Positions 6,711 through 7,453 of a DNA stretch of 7,453 bases are shown one piece after another. Location: assembly GCA_002256055.1 (NCBI GenBank), contig NKIE01000024.1:6524-13976 (forward strand). The letters run 5' to 3'. The translations under genes were made by a program, and so were the position numbers. The notes beneath the pieces were generated by a model. The model saw only the letters and a list, made by a program, of their open reading frames with translations, was not told where the DNA came from and did no database searches. Numbering within the stretch: position 1 is the first letter of the stretch; each line of letters opens with the position of its first letter. This DNA is from Pseudomonas sp. PGPPP3 (GTDB lineage Bacteria; Pseudomonadota; Gammaproteobacteria; Pseudomonadales; Pseudomonadaceae).

Positions 6711-7453
6711 ATGACTATTTTCAGCCACTTCCAGAACCGCTTCGAGGCCACCCGCCAGGAGGAGTATTCCCTGCAGGAATACCTCGACCTGTGCAAACAG
6801 GATCGCAGCGCCTACGCCACTGCCGCCGAGCGTCTACTGATGGCCATCGGTGAGCCGCAACTGGTGGACACCACCAGCAACTCACGACTGTCGCGGATCT
6901 TCTCCAACAAGGTGATCCGCCGCTACCCGGCCTTCGCTGACTTCCATGGCATGGAAGAGTGCATCGACCAGATCGTCGCCTACTTCCGCCACGCAGCCCA
7001 AGGCCTGGAAGAGAAGAAACAGATCCTCTACCTGCTTGGCCCGGTCGGCGGTGGCAAGTCGTCGCTGGCGGAAAAACTCAAGCACCTGATGGAAAAAGTG
7101 CCCTTCTATGCGATCAAGGGCTCGCCAGTGTTCGAGTCTCCCTTGGGGCTGTTCAATGCCGCCGAAGACGGCGCCATCCTCGAAGAAGACTTCGGCATTC
7201 CGCAGCGCTACCTGTCCACCATCATGTCGCCCTGGGCGGCCAAGCGCCTGGCCGAGTACGGCGGCGATATCAGCCAGTTCCGAGTGGTCAAACTCTACCC
7301 GTCGATCCTCAACCAGATCGCCGTGGCCAAGACCGAACCCGGCGACGAAAACAACCAGGACATCTCCGCACTGGTCGGCAAGGTCGACATCCGCAAGCTG
7401 GAGGAATACCCACAGAACGATGCCGATGCTTACAGTTACTCCGGCGCCCTCTG
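6711..7453 (+). CDS. prkA: AAA+ serine protein kinase PrkA (YeaG), 5' part (3' end outside window)
   Basis: PrkA/YeaG proteins are cytosolic AAA+ proteins with a C-terminal kinase-like domain, usually about 640 residues. They act in stationary-phase and nutrient-stress physiology, and in Pseudomonas they are usually followed by yeaH and a spoVR-like gene. The first 247 codons are visible, with no stop before the window end. The N-terminus MTIFSHFQNRFEATRQEEYS and the YLDLCKQD stretch are typical of the family. The nucleotide-binding Walker A GPVGGGKSS is at residues 110-118, followed by a long PrkA-specific insert with AIKGSPVFESPLGLF and EEDFGIPQRYL. The kinase-like domain lies beyond the window. 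ATG 6711 has an excellent Shine-Dalgarno (GAGGTG, 6700-6705, spacing 5). The 253-bp gap and the promoter-like match suggest transcription separate from glpE. Confidence 0.97.
   Translation, partial: MTIFSHFQNRFEATRQEEYSLQEYLDLCKQDRSAYATAAERLLMAIGEPQLVDTTSNSRLSRIFSNKVIRRYPAFADFHGMEECIDQIVAYFRHAAQGLEEKKQILYLLGPVGGGKSSLAEKLKHLMEKVPFYAIKGSPVFESPLGLFNAAEDGAILEEDFGIPQRYLSTIMSPWAAKRLAEYGGDISQFRVVKLYPSILNQIAVAKTEPGDENNQDISALVGKVDIRKLEEYPQNDADAYSYSGAL

Noticed and set aside
6435..6728. 97-codon minus-strand frame in the glpE-prkA gap
   Set aside because: It starts inside prkA and ends inside glpE on the opposite strand, with no ribosome binding site and no recognisable protein features.
1..7453. A novel defence, mobile or biosynthetic system
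   Set aside because: Every substantial + strand frame belongs to a known housekeeping family in a conserved order, and no repeats, integrase, transposase or unusual composition was seen.

Overview
The window is a stretch of conserved core chromosome from a gammaproteobacterium, almost certainly a Pseudomonas species. The evidence is the GC-rich third codon positions, the protein sequences, and the gene order lptD-surA-pdxA-rsmA(ksgA)-apaG-apaH-glpE-prkA. From memory this is the order of the PA0595-PA0588 block in P. aeruginosa. All genes lie on the + strand. I see no mobile element, tRNA, rRNA, CRISPR array or attachment site.

Region 1 (1-2925) is outer-membrane biogenesis. It holds the 3' part of lptD (the LPS translocon beta-barrel) overlapping surA, the periplasmic chaperone that helps fold LptD and other barrel proteins. 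Region 2 (2922-4817) is pdxA (vitamin B6 synthesis), joined to surA by a 4-base GTGA overlap, then a 90-bp gap with two small hairpins, then rsmA (16S rRNA dimethyladenosine methyltransferase). Region 3 (4835-6457) is a tight run of apaG, apaH and glpE, with a 1-bp gap and a 4-base ATGA overlap. ApaH degrades dinucleoside tetraphosphates and GlpE is a single-domain rhodanese. Region 4 (6458-7453) is a 253-bp gap and then the first 247 codons of prkA (yeaG), an AAA+ serine protein kinase cut by the window end.

The lptD-to-glpE genes look like one long, translationally coupled transcription unit. prkA probably has its own promoter. The gap before it carries a match to a stationary-phase (RpoS-type) -10 element and a long leader containing a near-perfect hairpin, two overlapping short ORFs, and a segment that could pair across the prkA ribosome binding region.

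I did not find a new multi-gene system. The points most worth a second look are the prkA leader, the missing normal start of apaG, and the hairpin beside the rsmA ribosome binding site.
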